NCBI GenBank assembly: GCA_033296885.1
Contig: MU863895.1
Span: forward strand, 62,001 to 126,000
DNA: 64,000 bases
From: Triangularia verruculosa
Lineage: Eukaryota; Ascomycota; Sordariomycetes; Sordariales; Podosporaceae
Reading direction: 5' to 3'
The notes under the pieces were generated by a model. The model had not been told where the DNA came from. It saw only the letters and a program-made list of their open reading frames with translations, and searched no databases. Made by a program: the position numbers and the translations under genes. Below, piece by piece: positions 23,129 to 33,401 of the stretch (position 1 is its first letter; every line of letters starts with the position of its first letter).

Positions 23129-23618
23129 GGAGGTGGAAAAAAATGGCTTGGGGGCTTGGTGTTTTGGGCGTTGTGATTCAGGGGGGGTGGGGTGTATATT
23201 TTCAGAGGAAAGAGTTGAGAGGTTTTTAGATGTAATTGAGACTGATGAGCGACTTTATGTGGTGAAAAAAGGGGTCGGGAGATGGTCAGTCAAGTAACAA
23301 GGCGGGCGAGTTTGTGCCCAAGAAATTTACATTGAACATTTTCTCCATTGCTGTATGGTTAGCGTCTTTTATTATTACAAGACCACCCACCGCCTGAGGT
23401 CTATGTTGGCCCTGGCATCTATCCGCCATCCACGGCATTGATCATATATATACCTGGTAAATGTTATACTCATAACCCACCGTTACGATCCCTTTCCCCA
23501 TCCCGTCGATTATCCAACTCGTCTTATATCATCCCATTCGCTTCCTTTCCCCTCCCACATATATACATTCCCCCCCCCCCTCTACAGTCCAGTCCCCGGC
23601 ACGACGCAGCGAGACGCC
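23129..23618. other. convergent 3' intergenic region
   Basis: 490 bases between the stop codons of Paf1 and the GT90 gene. T/C-rich with TATATA segments near 23446-23456 and 23560; no gene seen. Confidence 0.45.
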
Positions 23619-25591
23619 TCACACAGCAAACCCAATCCTCTCCCTATCATCATCCACCACCCGTCCATACCTATTATTTCATCAGCATCTCACAAATCAT
23701 CACTTTTCTCCAAGGGTAGGTATACTCACTCAAGCAACAGCCTAAAAAACCAAACCTCCATATCCTCCCCCCTCAGCACTTTCAGTCCCCACTCCCTCCC
23801 CTGCATCGCAACCCTCTCCCCCTCCCTCTTCCCCTCTGTTTCCTCCCCAAAATACCTCACCAACTCCAACCACTCCTCCCCTTTTAAACTCATAGGGATA
23901 TAATGCGCCCACGGCCTCAACCACTCAAAATGCCACTCTTTAAAGATCGCATACTTGAAAACCAAACTCTTACTCTTCAAAAACGCGTGAAATCTCCCTG
24001 AAAAGGCATTGCCGTCTAGGTCGAGTACGTGCCGGTACTTGAACGCATCTTCTTGCTTGGCGTATTCTTTGATCTCAAAGAATTCCTTTTGCGCGGTACA
24101 GTCCCCCGGGTCGCACTGGCCTATGTGACTGAAGTACACGTCGAGGAGGGACTTGAACTCCCCTCTGGGAACCGAGGTCATGGTCCAATTCGGGGAAGAG
24201 GAACTCCCAACATTGGTGAGGATTTTGCCGTTGTCAACTGCATTGAATTTTTTTACCACTCTCTGCCGGTGCTGACGGCGCCAGCCCCCGTTGCGGGAAA
24301 ACCCCCCGGTGGTGGAACCCCGCCAGTATAACCGGTTGATCTTCTCTTCCCATGGCGGGTCGATGGACGGGTCGTACGGGACTTTGTCGGAGTAATACCA
24401 TGGGGATGGGAAGATTAGATCGGAGTAAGAGGATATCTTAGAGGGGGAGAAGACAGGGACAAGATCGTGAACGACGGAGTACGCGTTGGGGCGGTCGAAG
24501 AAGCCAAAGGTTGATTGCAGGGAGGGTGTGAGACAGATATCCGAGAGCGCGGTCCAGTTCGTCACGAAGCCGAGCTCGCCGAGGGAGTATTTCTCTCGGT
24601 CGTCGTATTGGTCATCTTCCTCCAGAATTCGAGAGGGAGAATCAGGCGGGCAGGAGATGCGGGAGTGTGTCCATGTTGGCTGGTGAGCAAACGTGTTGAA
24701 GCGGGTGAGTTTGACTTCGTCGAAGCGACCCTCGTAGTTCAACCCCGTCGGCCTAGAAGTAAAGCTATTACGTAGCTCCTTCTCGGCTTTCAAAGCTGGC
24801 AGGTTGACCTCCAGCGCGGTTCTGACCAGCCTGGAGAGATCCTCGTGCGGGAGAACAACCCGGGATTCGTCATTGACGTTGAACGGGAGGTCCATATCCG
24901 GGAGAAACTCGACAAACTTTTCAATCATGCCTGTTACCCCCTTCTGGTGCCAGTCTGCGGTGCGCGCCTTGAACATGGCAGAGATATTACCCCCCCGGAT
25001 CTGAAGCCCCATAAGCGAATCATCAAACCCAATGACCTCCCTCGCCCGCGCACGAATCGTCGATGGCTTGAGACCCCAGAACGGGGTGACAAGCTCCATC
25101 ACTGTGTCGAACTCGTCCACCAACTGGACGTCCCTCTCCTTTGCAAACGCCCACCACTTGTCGAAATTGGGCGGTGGCGGTATCCCATATCGTTTCCGGT
25201 ACTCTGCTACCGCTTCCTTCAACGTGCGCGACTGCCTCGCCTTGACCTCCTCAAACTCCTGCTCCGCCTTGTTGGTAAGATACCATATCGGGTGCGATCC
25301 GCTCGGCGCCGGCTGTGGTTTCGTATCTTTTGTGTTCTCGTCCTCCGTCCAAGTAATAGGGACCACTATCCTCGGCGGCTCTGGCGGTTTTTCTTCTTGA
25401 GGTTGTGGTTCTTTTGGCGGTCTGGGTAGCGATCCCGGGTTTCTAGACAGCGAATAGATGCAGAATACCAGGAACAGGAAGGCGCCCAGAACGCCTATTT
25501 GGCGGTTTCGCATGGCGGGGTGTGTGCCTCTTCGGTAGATCTCGATCAGCCGTTGTTTCGCGGAGTATCGGTCTGGATATAATGTATTCAT
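23619..25591 (-). CDS. glycosyltransferase family 90 (CAP10-like) type II membrane protein
   Basis: Two exons: 23730-25591 and a 52-nt last exon 23619-23670 (intron 23671-23729, GTGAGT...ATAG); 637 aa. Without the small last exon the frame stops right after FFRLLLE; with it the protein ends EYGRVVDDDRERIGFAV, the usual GT90 C-terminus. One membrane segment (about residues 32-50) follows a short basic cytosolic tail, so the enzyme should face the Golgi/ER lumen. The GT90/CAP10 domain fills the second half: NRLYWRGSTTGGFS, WRRQHRQRVV, HIGQCDPGDC, YRHVLDLDGNAFSGRFHAFLKSKSLV-type core, and FKEWHFEWLRPWAHYIPMSL. Cryptococcal CAP10 relatives work on capsule/xylose transfer; the substrate here is unknown. 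Confidence 0.88.
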
Positions 25592-26276
25592 CGAGCTGTC
25601 GGTTCTTTGGTCTCAGTCAAGTCCGAGTCGCATATGTACATACAATGCAGGTCGCATTCGGCGTCTGTGTCTGTCCGTCTCGTCAATGGACGCGCGGGTC
25701 TCTGGTGGTCGCAGGGGGTGATTCCGCGTCGGTTCGCATGGGTGGCGATTCGAGATACAAAGGAAAAGGAGTCTGAGACGCAACCTGGAGGGTTGATGCG
25801 AGCATTGGCACTTGGATCCATTCCCAAAAATTAACCACTGACGCATGTCGCGTTGGGTTTAAGGTGGGGCCAAGACCGTGAAGTTAACTTGCCAAGCTTC
25901 CATTGGGCTTCCCCAAGGGGCTAGCCACCTCTTTGGTGGGAACCCCTATTGCCAGCATGACGAAGACATGGATACAATACGAACTGCTTCGAGTTGAACT
26001 CAGCGTCCTTAATTGGGATGGAATAAAGTGTTACAAGCACAACACAACGGGTCACCAGCACACAGTACAGTAGTTACACCCAGAATGCTTGGGTCCAAAA
26101 TGCAGACACACGCCAGGTATTGTTCATATCTGAGGACTCTATGTGCAGCCAGTGCCGTCTGAAAGATCTAACCATATTCCAGATCAGAACTCCCAATGAA
26201 ACAGGGTATCAGTCACAACGCCGGAATATGCCATCGCTTTTGATTACTAGATTTTCATTGCCTTCGTGGTGGTTGT
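25592..26276. promoter_or_regulatory. promoter of GT90 gene and 3' flank of uS8 gene
   Basis: 685 bases between two minus-strand genes. No coding region is supported. Short frames here overlap on both strands without a family match. Confidence 0.45.
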
Positions 26277-26957
26277 CTAGTAGAAGAAGCCAATGATCTT
26301 GCCAGAGACGTGGCGGCGACGGGCCTCCTCCTGGTCCATGATACCGGCCGAGGTGGTGAGGATGACGTAGCCGAACTGACGGGCGGGAAGGAGCTTGACA
26401 ACCCACTTCTCGAGCTCAGAGAGGCGGACGTTGTAGCGGGGGGAGATGACACCGCACTTGTTGAGGCTGGAAGGATTGTTAGCTTTCCGAATCACAATCT
26501 CATCTTCTTCTCGGTAAAAACATACCGGCCGTTGAGCTGGACAACGATCTTGCCGGAGCGGTGGTCATCGATCTCCTCGAACTCGCCAATGTAGCCTGGG
26601 AAGAGATGTTAGAGAAATGTCGCGACGAGATAAACATTGGGCCTTCATTGGTGACTCCGATAACGTGTAAGATCCTCGCGTGGTGTATAATTTATCGGCA
26701 ACTTAAAGGGCTAAGTCGTGGAGCAGATTGAGACAGTCGCCTAGTTATCATGCCGAAGAGTGTATGTTGCGAGGATCTTGCAGTTTTCGGAGGCCCATTG
26801 AATCCCCATCGGATAACCACATACCGTGCTTCTGCATGACCTGGAGGAACTTGACAATGACCTTGGAGGAAGGGCGGATCAAGACCTGGCGCTTGCCGGC
26901 CTTCTCGGCGTTGTTGATGCTGTTGAGGGCATCGTGGAGGACGGAAGTGCGGACCAT
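26277..26957 (-). CDS. RPS22: 40S ribosomal protein uS8 (S15A / yeast S22)
   Basis: Three coding exons: 26825-26957, 26526-26595 and 26277-26466; 130 aa, the exact family length. Sequence starts MVRTSVLHDALNSINNAEKAG and ends SGKIIGFFY, both diagnostic. uS8 binds the central domain of 18S rRNA and is needed for early small-subunit assembly. The first coding intron (26596-26824, 229 nt) carries a nested inverted-repeat structure, listed separately. A 5'UTR intron is likely at 27014-27248: donor GAG|GTATGT, branch GCTAAC, acceptor GGCAG. The gene is head to head with eS12 with 689 bp between start codons. Confidence 0.95.
26655..26792 (-). other. nested inverted repeats inside the first uS8 coding intron (possible intronic RNA hairpin)
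   Basis: Within the 229-nt intron, 11 bases at 26669-26679 are perfectly complementary to 26769-26779. Outside them CTCCGA (26655-26660) can pair with TCGGAG (26787-26792), separated from the core by nearly equal loops of 8 and 7 bases. Inside, CGGCA (26696-26700) can pair with TGCCG (26751-26755). All pairs are in nested order, so the intron RNA can form one long interrupted hairpin. No clear C/D box pair was found; H/ACA identity cannot be judged by eye. Confidence 0.55.
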
Positions 26958-27646
26958 TTTGGCGGTGTCGAGGAGACGGAGATTCTCAAATCGGAGATGT
27001 GGAAATGAGGTATCTGCCAAAGATTCGAAGTTTGTGTTAGCCTTTCGGTCGGAGGCTCGACTGCGTGGAAGAGTGCCCTCGTTGATGATTCTTCAAGAGG
27101 GGTCTGCCCGCCAGTTGCTGGAGAGAAGAAGCGTATCATGTCGTCGACCCGCGTTTCCACGGGCCTCCATGATTGCCCTCCTCAGCCCGTGCGAAAGGCG
27201 TCGTCCTGTTGTTGAGTCATTTCCCGAGAGCGGGATGAGTATACATACCTCAGGTGTGCTTGACGGAATGGTGATCGCGAGAAGGTCGAGCAGGCGTCCA
27301 ACTATTTTCAAGCCAGAAGAGGGACCCCAGAGAAATTTCTCGTCGCCTAGCTTGCGGGTCTGTGGTGGCCCGTGCTTCTCGAAAACTTGCCCTAACGCCT
27401 GCTGCTCGAGTGAATGGCCATTCCTCATTGGGTGGCAGTCCCACTGCTTTTGCGGAGCACACACCAAAATTTGGAGGACCCAGCCAATTGGGTGGGGTGC
27501 TCGGGGCTCGCACATTATTCTTGAATTTCTGTTGACCGGCCTTTGAAGCTCCCCTCTCGATACCTACACACGAATAAAAAGATCATTACCACTTTCACTC
27601 TTCGAGGATCGCACCGACACTTTACTTTGGAAAGTAAATCATCAAG
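26958..27646. promoter_or_regulatory. divergent promoter shared by ribosomal protein genes uS8 and eS12
   Basis: 689 bp between the two start codons. It includes the predicted uS8 5'UTR intron (27014-27248, minus strand). On the plus strand the last 60 bases before the eS12 ATG are T/C-rich. Coordinated regulation is inferred from the arrangement. Confidence 0.6.
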
Positions 27647-28282
27647 ATGGTGAGTACCGTCCACATCCAGCAATCCCTCGATCCCCACTCGACGACGACC
27701 ACGACGACGACCACAATGCCACCGCTCTTTTCTCGCCGCCGTCGAGGATGACACCCCGCTAACCAAAGTTGTGTGTCTAGTCGGACGTAGAAGAGACTCA
27801 GCAGGTTGCCGCCGACGTCGAGGTCGAGGTTTCGGCCGAGGCCAGCAAGGGCCAGATGTCGGTCCTTGACGCTCTCAAGGGTGTTCTCAAGCTCTCCCTC
27901 ATGCACGACGGTCTTGCCCGCGGTCTCCGTGAGGCTTCCAAGGCCCTCGACCGCCGCCAGGCCCACATGTGCGTCCTCAACGAGTCCTGCGAAGAGGAGG
28001 CCTACAAGAAGCTCGTCATTGCCCTCTGCTCCGAGCACAAGATCCCTCTCATCAAGGTCCCCGATGGAAAGCAGTTGGGCGAGTGGGCTGGTCTCTGTGA
28101 GTACCACTTCAACTCTTTTGGTCTCTTAAAAACAGCAACACTGACTCTCTTCCACAGGCGTCCTCGACCGTGAGGGCAACGCCCGCAAGGTCGTCAACTG
28201 CTCTTGCGTCGTTGTCAAGGACTGGGGTGAGGAGTCCACCGAGCGCTCCATCCTCCTCGACTACTTCTCGTCTGAGGCTTAA
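27647..28282 (+). CDS. RPS12: 40S ribosomal protein eS12
   Basis: Three exons: 27647-27649 (the ATG alone), 27781-28096 and 28158-28282; 147 aa. eS12 lies in the beak of the 40S subunit. Diagnostic blocks are DALKGVLKLSLMHDGLARGLREA, ALDRRQAHMCVLNESCEE, LCSEHKIPLIKV and the C-terminal CSCVVVKDWGEESTERSILLDYF. The intron after the ATG has donor GTGAGT, a GCTAAC branch and acceptor TCTAG. Lone-ATG first exons are common in fungal ribosomal protein genes. Confidence 0.95.
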
Positions 28283-28732
28283 ATTTCTTGACACGTGCCG
28301 CAACAACTCAATTGCTTGGGGGCTGAAGTAAAAAAGGGGGAGGTAGCTTTTAGTCGTTCTTCACTGTAACGATTGAAATGGAGGGCGTTTCTGAAACAAA
28401 ATGGATGGGTTTTCTACAAAACGGCGTATTTCAAAATTGCGGCATTAGAGGAACTCGGACATCTTTCACAGCCCACGAACCGAACCGTGGAATTGGGGGG
28501 AAATCTTTGGGCGGCATTTAAACGGTCACAAGGGATGGACACACATGAATGGGGAAATTCGGGGGCAAGCTACCTTCCTCTTCTTTTCAGAATGAGGGCA
28601 AGATGAGAACACAAAAATCAAGACAAGAAGTCAAAAAAATCCAAAAGCCTTTTTTGATCTGGGACGGTCAACCAACCAACACCTTGAGCTCTTTGGTCAT
28701 ATATTGTGACTTTTTGCTGTTTGATGTTGAGA
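28283..28732. other. convergent 3' intergenic region
   Basis: 450 bases between the stop codons of eS12 and the Pin4-type parvulin gene; AT-richer than the genes, no gene seen. Confidence 0.5.
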
Positions 28733-29251
28733 TTACTTGCGACCTTCAACCATGATGACATGATAACCCTCCGACGTCTTGGCCATGCCCCAACTGGGCT
28801 TGTTGGTCGTGCTCGTTGGCAACTCGTAGGCAATCTTTTCAAACTCGGGGAGCAACGACCCCTTTGTCTTCCAGCCTAGCGAGCCACCTTTTTTTTGACC
28901 TCTATCAGCCCCCCATCTATTCTTGGTTGGAGATCAAACATACCTGACCTGGCTTTGTCCTGGGACATCTCCTGGGCAACGGTGTTGAAGCTTTCTCCTG
29001 CTTGGAGGCGCTCGATGGCCTTTTCTGCCTCGCCCATTTTGTTGCACTGGTGGGGTTTTGTTAGAGGGATATGTTTGTTTCTGGGGGAGGATACGTACTA
29101 GGATATGTCTAACGTTGATACTCTGAGCTCCTTTTTGCTGTTTTCCTCCTCCGCTGTTGCTGTCGTCACCTCCTCCACCTTTGCCTTTTCCGCCTTTGCC
29201 ACCGCTGCCTTTGGAGGTGTCTTTGGCGGGTTTGTTGTCTTTTTTGCCCAT
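28733..29251 (-). CDS. Pin4-type parvulin peptidyl-prolyl cis-trans isomerase
   Basis: Three exons: 29099-29251, 28944-29046 and 28733-28887; 136 aa. The first about 45 residues are Lys/Gly-rich (GSGGKGGKGKGGGG), matching the nucleic-acid-binding N-terminus of human PIN4/Par14. The parvulin domain follows: INVRHILCNKMGEAEKA, FNTVAQEMSQDKARSGGSLGW and LPEFEKIAYELP, ending KPSWGMAKTSEGYHVIMVEGRK. The second splice restores the ARSGGSLGW turn. Par14-type parvulins act in ribosome biogenesis and chromatin; they lack the WW domain and the phosphate-binding loop of Pin1, as here. Confidence 0.92.
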
Positions 29252-29666
29252 TTTCCAGTCTTTTGGTGGGTTTAAGTCTGATGAGAAAAGAAAATATAGG
29301 GGTTGTAAAATGATGAGTGAGTGAGTGACTGAGAGAGGTGGAGGGGCTCACATGAGGACGAATCTTGCCCCGCTATTTTTTGGGAGGTTGAAGCTCTTCT
29401 TGCTTCTAAAGGTAGAAGATATGGAATATTGGGTTAGGGTTACATGTGCTCAGGGCGGGCTCGTCCATTCGCAAAGGAATGGGCAGATTCAAACGAACAC
29501 TTTGTGTATCGAGGGGTGCTATATAATGTTCTTCTGATGCTCTAAAACTGGAAAGGCGCTGTATATTCTGAGATCTAACCAGGTAGTTGCCATTATATAC
29601 CGTCATTATCATCAACATACGTAATCATCATCCGTTTGCTCATATATACACCCACATCCCCATCTC
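29252..29666. promoter_or_regulatory. promoter of the parvulin gene and 3' flank of the RING/ZZ gene
   Basis: 415 bases between two minus-strand genes; no gene seen. Confidence 0.45.
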
Positions 29667-32531
29667 CTACTCCAAAACTCTCACATACGGCCCCGGAAAC
29701 AACCCCCCCTTCCCCCCATAATACCCATGAAACCACTCCCCATTCACATCCTCCACCTCCATTATCTCCGCCCCCCTCGGGAAAAACAACTCATCCTCCA
29801 CCCCCTCCCCCGGAACCCACCCCCAGTTCGCAACAGCCTTTGGACCTGCCCCGCCATCTTGAGGAAAATCATGTTCGTCTTGTACAAGATCGGACATCAG
29901 ATCCATCCCACCGCCGGATTTGGAGACATCCACCGCGACAAGCTTCTTCTTGCGCAGGTCGCTAGCAGAATCGAGTTTCCAACTCCAGACTTCATACGCC
30001 GAGTTATTCGGGATCGGCTCAACTCGTAACCTGCAGCCGCCGACAAGGTCTTTGAAGATCTTGCGTTTGTAAATCGCTGGCTCGTTGAGAGAGGGGGAGG
30101 AGACGGAGAATGCCAACATGACCATCCGGTGTCCTTTTGGACAGCGGCGCCAGCCTTTGGGTCCGTTTTCGAGGGGGATGTGAGTGATGTTGAGGTGGTG
30201 GTTGTAGCAGGCTACGCAGAGATTGAGCTGATCTCCGGGGAGAGAGTGGGATAGTGTTGAGGGGCAGGAGTAGCAGTGGTAGTAGACTTGATTGCGAGGG
30301 ATAGGTTTGCTGCAGTGCTCGCAGTGCTGTTTCGGGTCGGAGGGGATATATTGTCCTTTTCCTCTTGTGGTGGAATTCGCAATACCCAAGGAGGAAGGGG
30401 AGAAGGGGGATTGCTGCGGGGAGGGTTTAGGGAGGTAGGTGGATGGTGTGAGGGGGTGACTGCATGATTTCCCTTGGTTAACGCAGGCGTTGCAGTACCC
30501 CCAGTCACCGTTGTTGCAGGCATCGCACCCCCAATGGAGGTCTTTGGTGAAGGATGTGCACCCTGCGCAGAAGGTGCCTCTCTGCAATCGATCGGCTGGG
30601 TTTTCTGCTGTTAATGTCCGCCGACCTTCTGCTCCGCCGGGGAGGGTAGAGGGGGGGAGATACCGGCTCCCGACGAGCGTGTGCGGTGGTGGGAGGAGGT
30701 CGGGACCCAGTCGTTTCCATTTCTGAAGTGCTGTTGGACCGTACCCGAAGAAATGTAGACACCCCTTCCCCCGACGCCAGCAGTCCAAGCAAGTATTCCA
30801 GTTGCCGTCGTGACAGAGATTGCAGTTGAAGTGGAGGTCATACTCGATATGCTCCCTCGAGCAGTGATCACATTTGATCAGCGGCTCTTTATACCACACC
30901 GGCTGCGTCCTCCTCGGCGGCGGTGACGCCAATGGAGGCGAGTTCATATCCGTACTCAGCGGGCCCGTGGTAGTCGGCGCAAGAGTAGGGGAGTCCTGTC
31001 TTGCAATTTCCCTCCTATCCACCTCAGTAGGAAGCTCCGTCGGTGACTGCTGCGTCGGCATAGTCCCAGCCGGGATCAGCGGTATTGGCATCGTTCCCGC
31101 CGGTATAAGCGGTATCGGTTCCCTCAACGGCGACACCCTCAAATCCGGGCTTTCCCTCCTTGACGAAGCCGCCGTCGTAACCGTCGCAGAAGTAGGCGAG
31201 CTCGACGTCCCCCCTCTCAACCTCGGTCTTAACGGAGCCGGGGCACCATCCCCCAACGCCAACGGATCAGTCTGCACCCTATTCCCAACCCTCACCGGCT
31301 CCGGGAACTGCGCCGGCGGCAGTGGAACCGTCGCGCTCCTCCCACTACTCGACGTCCGTCTCCTACTCCTCGGTTCCCGCACCTCCAACCTCCCAGCAAA
31401 ACTCGTACTAGAAGGCGGGTACCGTCCCCTCGGCTCCCGATCCCTATCACTCTCATTCCCACTCTGACTCGGCGCCCTCGGATGAACCGCATGTCCACTC
31501 CTCGGCCGTGACCCCTCCCTCGTCGTAGGTACCACCGACGTCGTCGTCCTACTCCTCGGCCTCTGCCCCCCATCCTCCCGCTGATGGCTCCTCGAACTAG
31601 TCCCACTCCCCCTCGTCGACCTCCCCCCTTCACCCCTCACCCGCTCCCTATGCCTCCGCCTATACGCCTCGGTAATCCTCCTACTCAATTCATCATTATT
31701 CTCCAGATCGATATTATCCAAATCCAACCCATCCAGCAACCCCTCCTCCTGAATCTGCCTCGCAAACTCCTCCACCTCCCTCTCTATATCCCTCGCATCC
31801 ACCCCTTCAGTCGATATCAAACTCCGCAAACTCGACTGGTGCGTCACCTCCCTTGTCTCCCTCCCCCTTTGCTGTCCGCTTTCCCTTCTATTTTCACTTT
31901 CTCCCCTGTCCCTCCTCCTCCTCCTCTCCCCAGTACCCCCAAACCCCTCCGTAGCCTCCCTCAAACTCATCACCTGCACCCGCTCCAGCAACCTCCGCTC
32001 CTCCTCATCCTCCTCCACTTCTTCTCTAGTCCTATCCATAAACTCTAGTCTTGGCATGATATTTTCCCCCCTTTTATACCCTCCATCCGCCTCTTTCTTT
32101 TCTTCCTCGGTCTTAATCCTCTCACACGTCGGGTTCAACCGGACAAACATCTCCAAGAGCGTGGCCACCCGGGCATCGTGTTTGGTGTCTCGCACCCTGT
32201 CCCGGCAGGACGGGCAGGTGTATACCGGGAAGTCGGGGGGTGGGGGTGGGCCGGGGCGGGAGAGGAGGGAGGTTGCTTGGAAGGAGAACCAGGATTTGAG
32301 GCAGGGGGCGCAGAAGGTGTGCAGGCAGTCGAGGAGGGTTAGGGGGTGGTGGAGGAGGTCGGTGCAGATCTTTGTATAACAACAAAAATATAAGTTAGTT
32401 TGGGAGATGGGATAGGGAGGAGTGGTAAAAAAGGGGAGGCGTACAGAGCAGGTGAGTTCTGCCTCGAGGGAGATCGTCGTCGTCGGGCCTGATGCCGGTG
32501 CTGTGGCGGTAGCAGAGGAGGAAGAAGCCAT
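29667..32531 (-). CDS. RING finger, ZZ-type zinc finger and SH3-like domain protein (putative E3 ubiquitin ligase)
   Basis: Two exons, 32445-32531 and 29667-32369; the 75-nt intron (GTACGC...AAAG) is in frame and stop-free. Splicing gives 929 aa and completes the RING finger: CSICTDLLHHPLTLLDCLHTFCAPCL...CPSC (about residues 28-90; C3HC4). A long acidic, then Arg/Ser-rich disordered middle follows. The C-terminal third has three ZZ-like Cys clusters: CDHCSREHIEYDLHFNCNLC..C, CAGCTSFTKDLHWGCDAC..C and CEHCSKPIPRNQVYYHC..C. The last about 60 residues (GWVPGEGVEDELFFPRGAEI, WFHGYYGGKGGLFPGPYV) look like an SH3 domain. RING suggests E3 ligase activity; substrates are unknown. The intron sits after the second RING cysteine codon pair, so retaining it would disrupt the finger. 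Confidence 0.8.
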   Translation of the reverse strand: MASSSSATATAPASGPTTTISLEAELTCSVRLPFFTTPPYPISQTNLYFCCYTKICTDLLHHPLTLLDCLHTFCAPCLKSWFSFQATSLLSRPGPPPPPDFPVYTCPSCRDRVRDTKHDARVATLLEMFVRLNPTCERIKTEEEKKEADGGYKRGENIMPRLEFMDRTREEVEEDEEERRLLERVQVMSLREATEGFGGTGERRRRRDRGESENRRESGQQRGRETREVTHQSSLRSLISTEGVDARDIEREVEEFARQIQEEGLLDGLDLDNIDLENNDELSRRITEAYRRRHRERVRGEGGRSTRGSGTSSRSHQREDGGQRPRSRTTTSVVPTTREGSRPRSGHAVHPRAPSQSGNESDRDREPRGRYPPSSTSFAGRLEVREPRSRRRTSSSGRSATVPLPPAQFPEPVRVGNRVQTDPLALGDGAPAPLRPRLRGGTSSSPTSATVTTAASSRRESPDLRVSPLREPIPLIPAGTMPIPLIPAGTMPTQQSPTELPTEVDRREIARQDSPTLAPTTTGPLSTDMNSPPLASPPPRRTQPVWYKEPLIKCDHCSREHIEYDLHFNCNLCHDGNWNTCLDCWRRGKGCLHFFGYGPTALQKWKRLGPDLLPPPHTLVGSRYLPPSTLPGGAEGRRTLTAENPADRLQRGTFCAGCTSFTKDLHWGCDACNNGDWGYCNACVNQGKSCSHPLTPSTYLPKPSPQQSPFSPSSLGIANSTTRGKGQYIPSDPKQHCEHCSKPIPRNQVYYHCYSCPSTLSHSLPGDQLNLCVACYNHHLNITHIPLENGPKGWRRCPKGHRMVMLAFSVSSPSLNEPAIYKRKIFKDLVGGCRLRVEPIPNNSAYEVWSWKLDSASDLRKKKLVAVDVSKSGGGMDLMSDLVQDEHDFPQDGGAGPKAVANWGWVPGEGVEDELFFPRGAEIMEVEDVNGEWFHGYYGGKGGLFPGPYVRVLE

Positions 32532-33401
32532 ATTCTTTGCCCAAGGTAATTATGCGCGGACCCGGTTCCCCGGACCCGAGTGTCTGGTTGGACAAACAAA
32601 GAGTTTGGTACGGAAAAGGCAAAGAAACAGAAACACAAATAAAAAATCAGGGTCCAGTTGTGGTACTGTACTATCGTCGGCCGAGGTCCAATATTGATAA
32701 GTGTCGGTGTGTCTATCACCGCGGGGTAGATCTACACTTCCAAAAGTTCAAAATCCATAGAAAGAAACTGAGGGAATCCAAGACTCTAACTAATAAACTC
32801 CTGGGTCCCGAGTACATATACGAGAGCCAGATCCAACCCCCCGAATGCGCGCCGAGAAACTGGGCACCCGTTTAAAGCACCTCTCGTGCCTCTAAGGTAG
32901 TGTAGAGTCATCCAAATTGCAGGGCTGAGCTGACGAGGAGGATGCCCATCGCTTCTTGTCCAACTGCAGCTCGCCCTGGCCCCCCCTTCACCACCAAGCG
33001 GGGCAAAAACCAAGCACCAAACGTGGGCTGGGCATCTCCGACTCCACTGATGTTCCCCTGGGATCGTGCATGTAACAGTCCCCAACTCGATATCTCATCA
33101 TGAACAGGAAGTGGCATAAAACTCGTCATGTCAATCTCATTCCTCTTAAAACTAAACTATGTAGACTAGAGGAATGTTATGTTATGTGCAATGCGCGATC
33201 ATGTCATCTATGCAGTCTACCAAACTAAAAGCCATTACAACCTCGCTGTTGATGTCGCCTCGCGAGAAGACAATGCCGGATTCCCGTGCATGTACTCAAA
33301 CCAGAAATAAAAACTCCTTTGTATGTGTTCCCAAAACTCTCAACGCCTTATTCCCCTACGCCTTTCATATCAAAACAAGAAAATTAAATCATAAACCCCT
33401 A
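32532..33401. promoter_or_regulatory. promoter of the RING/ZZ gene and 3' flank of Atg15
   Basis: 870 bases between two minus-strand genes. No coding region supported. Confidence 0.45.
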
